From assembly GCA_001429555.1 (NCBI GenBank), contig LMSR01000016.1:189384-253383 (forward strand): a stretch of 64,000 bases of DNA, written 5' to 3'. Positions 62,349 to 64,000 of the stretch are shown one piece after another (within the stretch, counting starts at the first letter, position 1; every line of letters begins with the position of its first letter). Position numbers and translations under genes: made by a program. The notes under the pieces are model-generated. The model was not told the origin of the DNA. It did not search any database and saw only the letters and a list, made by a program, of their open reading frames with translations. This stretch comes from Nocardioides sp. Soil797 (GTDB lineage Bacteria; Actinomycetota; Actinomycetes; Propionibacteriales; Nocardioidaceae).

Positions 62349-63019
62349 CCGAGAAGACCTCCGTGCACCTGCTCCGCCACGGTGAGGTGCACAACCCCGA
62401 AGGTGTCCTCTACGGCCGGATGAACGGCTATCACCTCTCCGACCGCGGTCAGGAGATGGCGCGCGTGGTCGCCGAGGCGATCAAGTACCGTGACATCACC
62501 CATCTGCGCGTCTCGCCGCTGGAGCGGGCCCAGGAGACCGCCCGCCCACTGGCCGAGGCGCGTGGGCTCGAGATCGTCACCGACGAGAGGGTCATCGAGT
62601 CCGGCAACGTCTTCGAGGGAAAGCAGTTCGCCGGGCGCAACAACGCGCTCAAGAGCCCGTCGACGTGGCGCCACCTGTGGAACCCGATCAAGCCCTCCTG
62701 GGGCGAGCCGTTCAAGGAGGTCGCCGCGCGCATGATGGCCGCGGTGTACGACGCCCGCGACGCCGCCCGCGGCCACGAGGCGGTGATCGTGTCCCACCAG
62801 CTCCCGATCTGGACCACGCGCCTGTACGTCGAGAAGCGGTCCTACCTGCACGACCCGCGCAAGCGGCAGTGCACGCTGTGCTCCCTCACCTCCCTGAACT
62901 TCGAGGACGACCGTCTGGTCTCGCTGACCTACTCCGAGCCCGCCGGCCACCTGATCCCGACCAAGGACAAGGCAGCACCGTTCTCCGCAGGAGACGCGCC
63001 CGAGGAGAAGCGGCCCTGA
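62345..63019 (+). CDS. Histidine phosphatase (phosphoglycerate mutase-like)
   Basis: A 224-residue cytoplasmic phosphatase. The catalytic signature is [18 protein letters not shown] with the first His near residue 11; [18 protein letters not shown] and the second His segment [11 protein letters not shown] follow. It has the Rv0525 position between hemL and the cytochrome c maturation genes. Substrate unknown. Coupled at both ends: ATGA with hemL, CTGA with the next gene. Confidence 0.88.
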   Translation: MTEKTSVHLLRHGEVHNPEGVLYGRMNGYHLSDRGQEMARVVAEAIKYRDITHLRVSPLERAQETARPLAEARGLEIVTDERVIESGNVFEGKQFAGRNNALKSPSTWRHLWNPIKPSWGEPFKEVAARMMAAVYDARDAARGHEAVIVSHQLPIWTTRLYVEKRSYLHDPRKRQCTLCSLTSLNFEDDRLVSLTYSEPAGHLIPTKDKAAPFSAGDAPEEKRP

Positions 63020-63618
63020 CCATTCAGACCGCCTCGCTCACCCGCCGTACGATCGCGGCGGTCGCTGCTGCCTGCCTGCTCCTGCTCACCGGTTGCTCCT
63101 CGTTGGAGGGCACCGGTGACAAGGGCTACGTCTCGGGCAACGGCCAGATCACCCAGCTCAAGCCGGACGAGCGCACCTCGGCGATCAAGCTCAGCGGCAA
63201 GGACCTGGACGGCAAGGAACTCTCCTTGGCCGACTACCGCGGCAAGGTCGTCGTGGTCAACGTCTGGGGAGCCTGGTGCGTGGAGTGCCGCAAGGAGGCA
63301 CCCGACATCGTCGGTGTGGCCAATGACGTCGACCCCGACGACGTGGTCTTCGTCGGGCTCAACAACCGTGACCCGTCGCGCGACAACGCCAAGGGCTACG
63401 TGCGCACCTTCGACGTGCCGTTCCGCTCGATCTTCGACCCGTCTGCCAAGACCCTGCTCGCATTCCACGGCACGCTGACGCCCTACTCCACCCCCAGCAC
63501 CGTCATCATCGACCGCGAGGGCCGGGTCGCCGCGAGCGTGCTGGGCGTGATGCCGAGCAAGACCACGCTCACCGACCTGATCGACGAGGTCGTCGCCGAA
63601 GATGGCCCCGACACATGA
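63016..63618 (+). CDS. ResA-like thiol-disulfide oxidoreductase lipoprotein
   Basis: A 200-residue TlpA/ResA-family protein that reduces apocytochrome c cysteines outside the membrane. The signal peptide with lipobox LLLLTGC (Cys about 27) precedes a thioredoxin fold with VNVWGAWCVECRKEAPDIV (CVEC redox site) and the cis-Pro segment YSTPSTVIIDREG. There is no ATG, GTG or TTG before the signal peptide. CTG at 63016, overlapping the previous stop as CTGA and preceded by GAGGAG eight bases away, is the probable start. It is coupled to ccdA. Confidence 0.88.
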   Translation: MTIQTASLTRRTIAAVAAACLLLLTGCSSLEGTGDKGYVSGNGQITQLKPDERTSAIKLSGKDLDGKELSLADYRGKVVVVNVWGAWCVECRKEAPDIVGVANDVDPDDVVFVGLNNRDPSRDNAKGYVRTFDVPFRSIFDPSAKTLLAFHGTLTPYSTPSTVIIDREGRVAASVLGVMPSKTTLTDLIDEVVAEDGPDT

Positions 63619-64000
63619 CGCAGTTCTTCCAGGACTCCGTGATGTCGGGGTCGTTGATCGTGGCGCTGCCGGTGGCCCTGCTGGCCGGGCTGGTCTCCTT
63701 CTTCTCGCCCTGCGTGATCCCGCTGCTGCCTGGCTACCTGTCCTATGCGACCGGCCTGTCGGGGGCTGACCTCGAGCACGCTCACCGCGGCCGCATGCTC
63801 GCCGGCTCCCTCCTGTTCGTGATCGGCTTCGGCAGCGTCTTCGTGGCGCTGGGCGCATTGTCGGGCTACTTCGGCGCCACTCTCCTCGCCCACGACCGCA
63901 CGATCACGGTCGTCCTGGGCTGTCTCGTGATCGTGCTCGGACTTGCCTTCATCGGCCTGATCCCGATGCTGCAGCGCGATGTACGGGTGCACAAGGTGCC
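63615..64000 (+). CDS. ccdA: Cytochrome c biogenesis protein CcdA, 3' end outside window
   Basis: The N-terminal 128 residues of a membrane protein that passes electrons from cytoplasmic thioredoxin to ResA. The first membrane segments hold FFSPCVIPLLPGYLSY with the redox Cys and Pro pair; further helices are FVIGFGSVFVALGALSGYF and TITVVLGCLVIVLGLAFIGLIP (key parts), the second with the next Cys. The ATG at 63615 overlaps the ResA-like stop. resB and ccsA would be expected beyond the right edge. Confidence 0.94.
   Translation, partial: MTQFFQDSVMSGSLIVALPVALLAGLVSFFSPCVIPLLPGYLSYATGLSGADLEHAHRGRMLAGSLLFVIGFGSVFVALGALSGYFGATLLAHDRTITVVLGCLVIVLGLAFIGLIPMLQRDVRVHKV

Overview
The window is GC-rich, densely coded DNA from an actinobacterium, most likely a member of the Nocardioidaceae (Nocardioides-like). 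Evidence: Lsr2, ClpC with a ClgR box, a Rex-hemACD operon, ribosomal protein bS22, a BldN/RsbN-type sigma and anti-sigma pair, and gene order that matches, from memory, two blocks of the Mycobacterium tuberculosis chromosome (Rv3585-Rv3609 and Rv0495-Rv0527) and parts of the Streptomyces coelicolor SCO3311-SCO3384 region. No tRNA, rRNA, CRISPR array, transposase or prophage gene was found. The species name is inference.

Region 1 (1-3558): folE (cut by the left edge), folP, folB and folK form a tightly overlapping folate operon, followed by a DUF3180 membrane protein and a membrane-anchored coiled-coil protein. Region 2 (3570-16066): a 12.5-kb cell-envelope block interrupts the usual folate-pantothenate neighbourhood. 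It encodes two tandem GT61-like proteins, a 1186-residue GT2/TagF-like glycopolymer polymerase, a fused cytidylyltransferase-reductase of the Bcs1/TarI-TarJ type (CDP-ribitol supply) and three sulfotransferase-like P-loop proteins. Together they suggest a phosphoalditol wall polymer that may be sulfated. Region 3 (16240-25304): a DUF2520 Rossmann protein, panC, panD, nadB, nadC and coaX (pantothenate/CoA and NAD precursors), then lsr2 and clpC.

Region 4 (25305-33546): a palindromic repeat cluster, mutY, a secreted lysine-rich protein, disA, radA, a DAHP synthase gene behind an aromatic-codon attenuator, a methyltransferase, a VOC protein and a Cys-rich conserved protein. Region 5 (33586-43870): ppx, a TIM-barrel isomerase, a TetR regulator, an ABC exporter pair, a lipoprotein, a protein with WXG/EspC-like ends, proline dehydrogenase, proC, a lipoate ligase-like protein and a HAD phosphatase. 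Region 6 (43890-53066): trpS behind a Trp-Trp attenuator, an excisionase-type HTH protein, bS22, an SDR protein, an acyltransferase, RsbN/BldN-like genes, a HAD-IB phosphatase, an acyl-CoA ligase and a glutaredoxin-like protein. Region 7 (53171-64000): rex-hemA-hemC-cobA/hemD, hemB, a second palindromic repeat cluster, a lytic transglycosylase, then hemL, a histidine phosphatase, a ResA-like lipoprotein and ccdA (cut by the right edge), that is, tetrapyrrole synthesis leading into cytochrome c maturation.

Three themes recur. Translational coupling through NTGA overlaps is almost universal inside operons. Many first genes carry a TANNNT-like -10 hexamer ending six or seven bases before the start codon, as expected for leaderless mRNAs. 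The convergent gene junctions are filled with palindromes or short tandem repeats.
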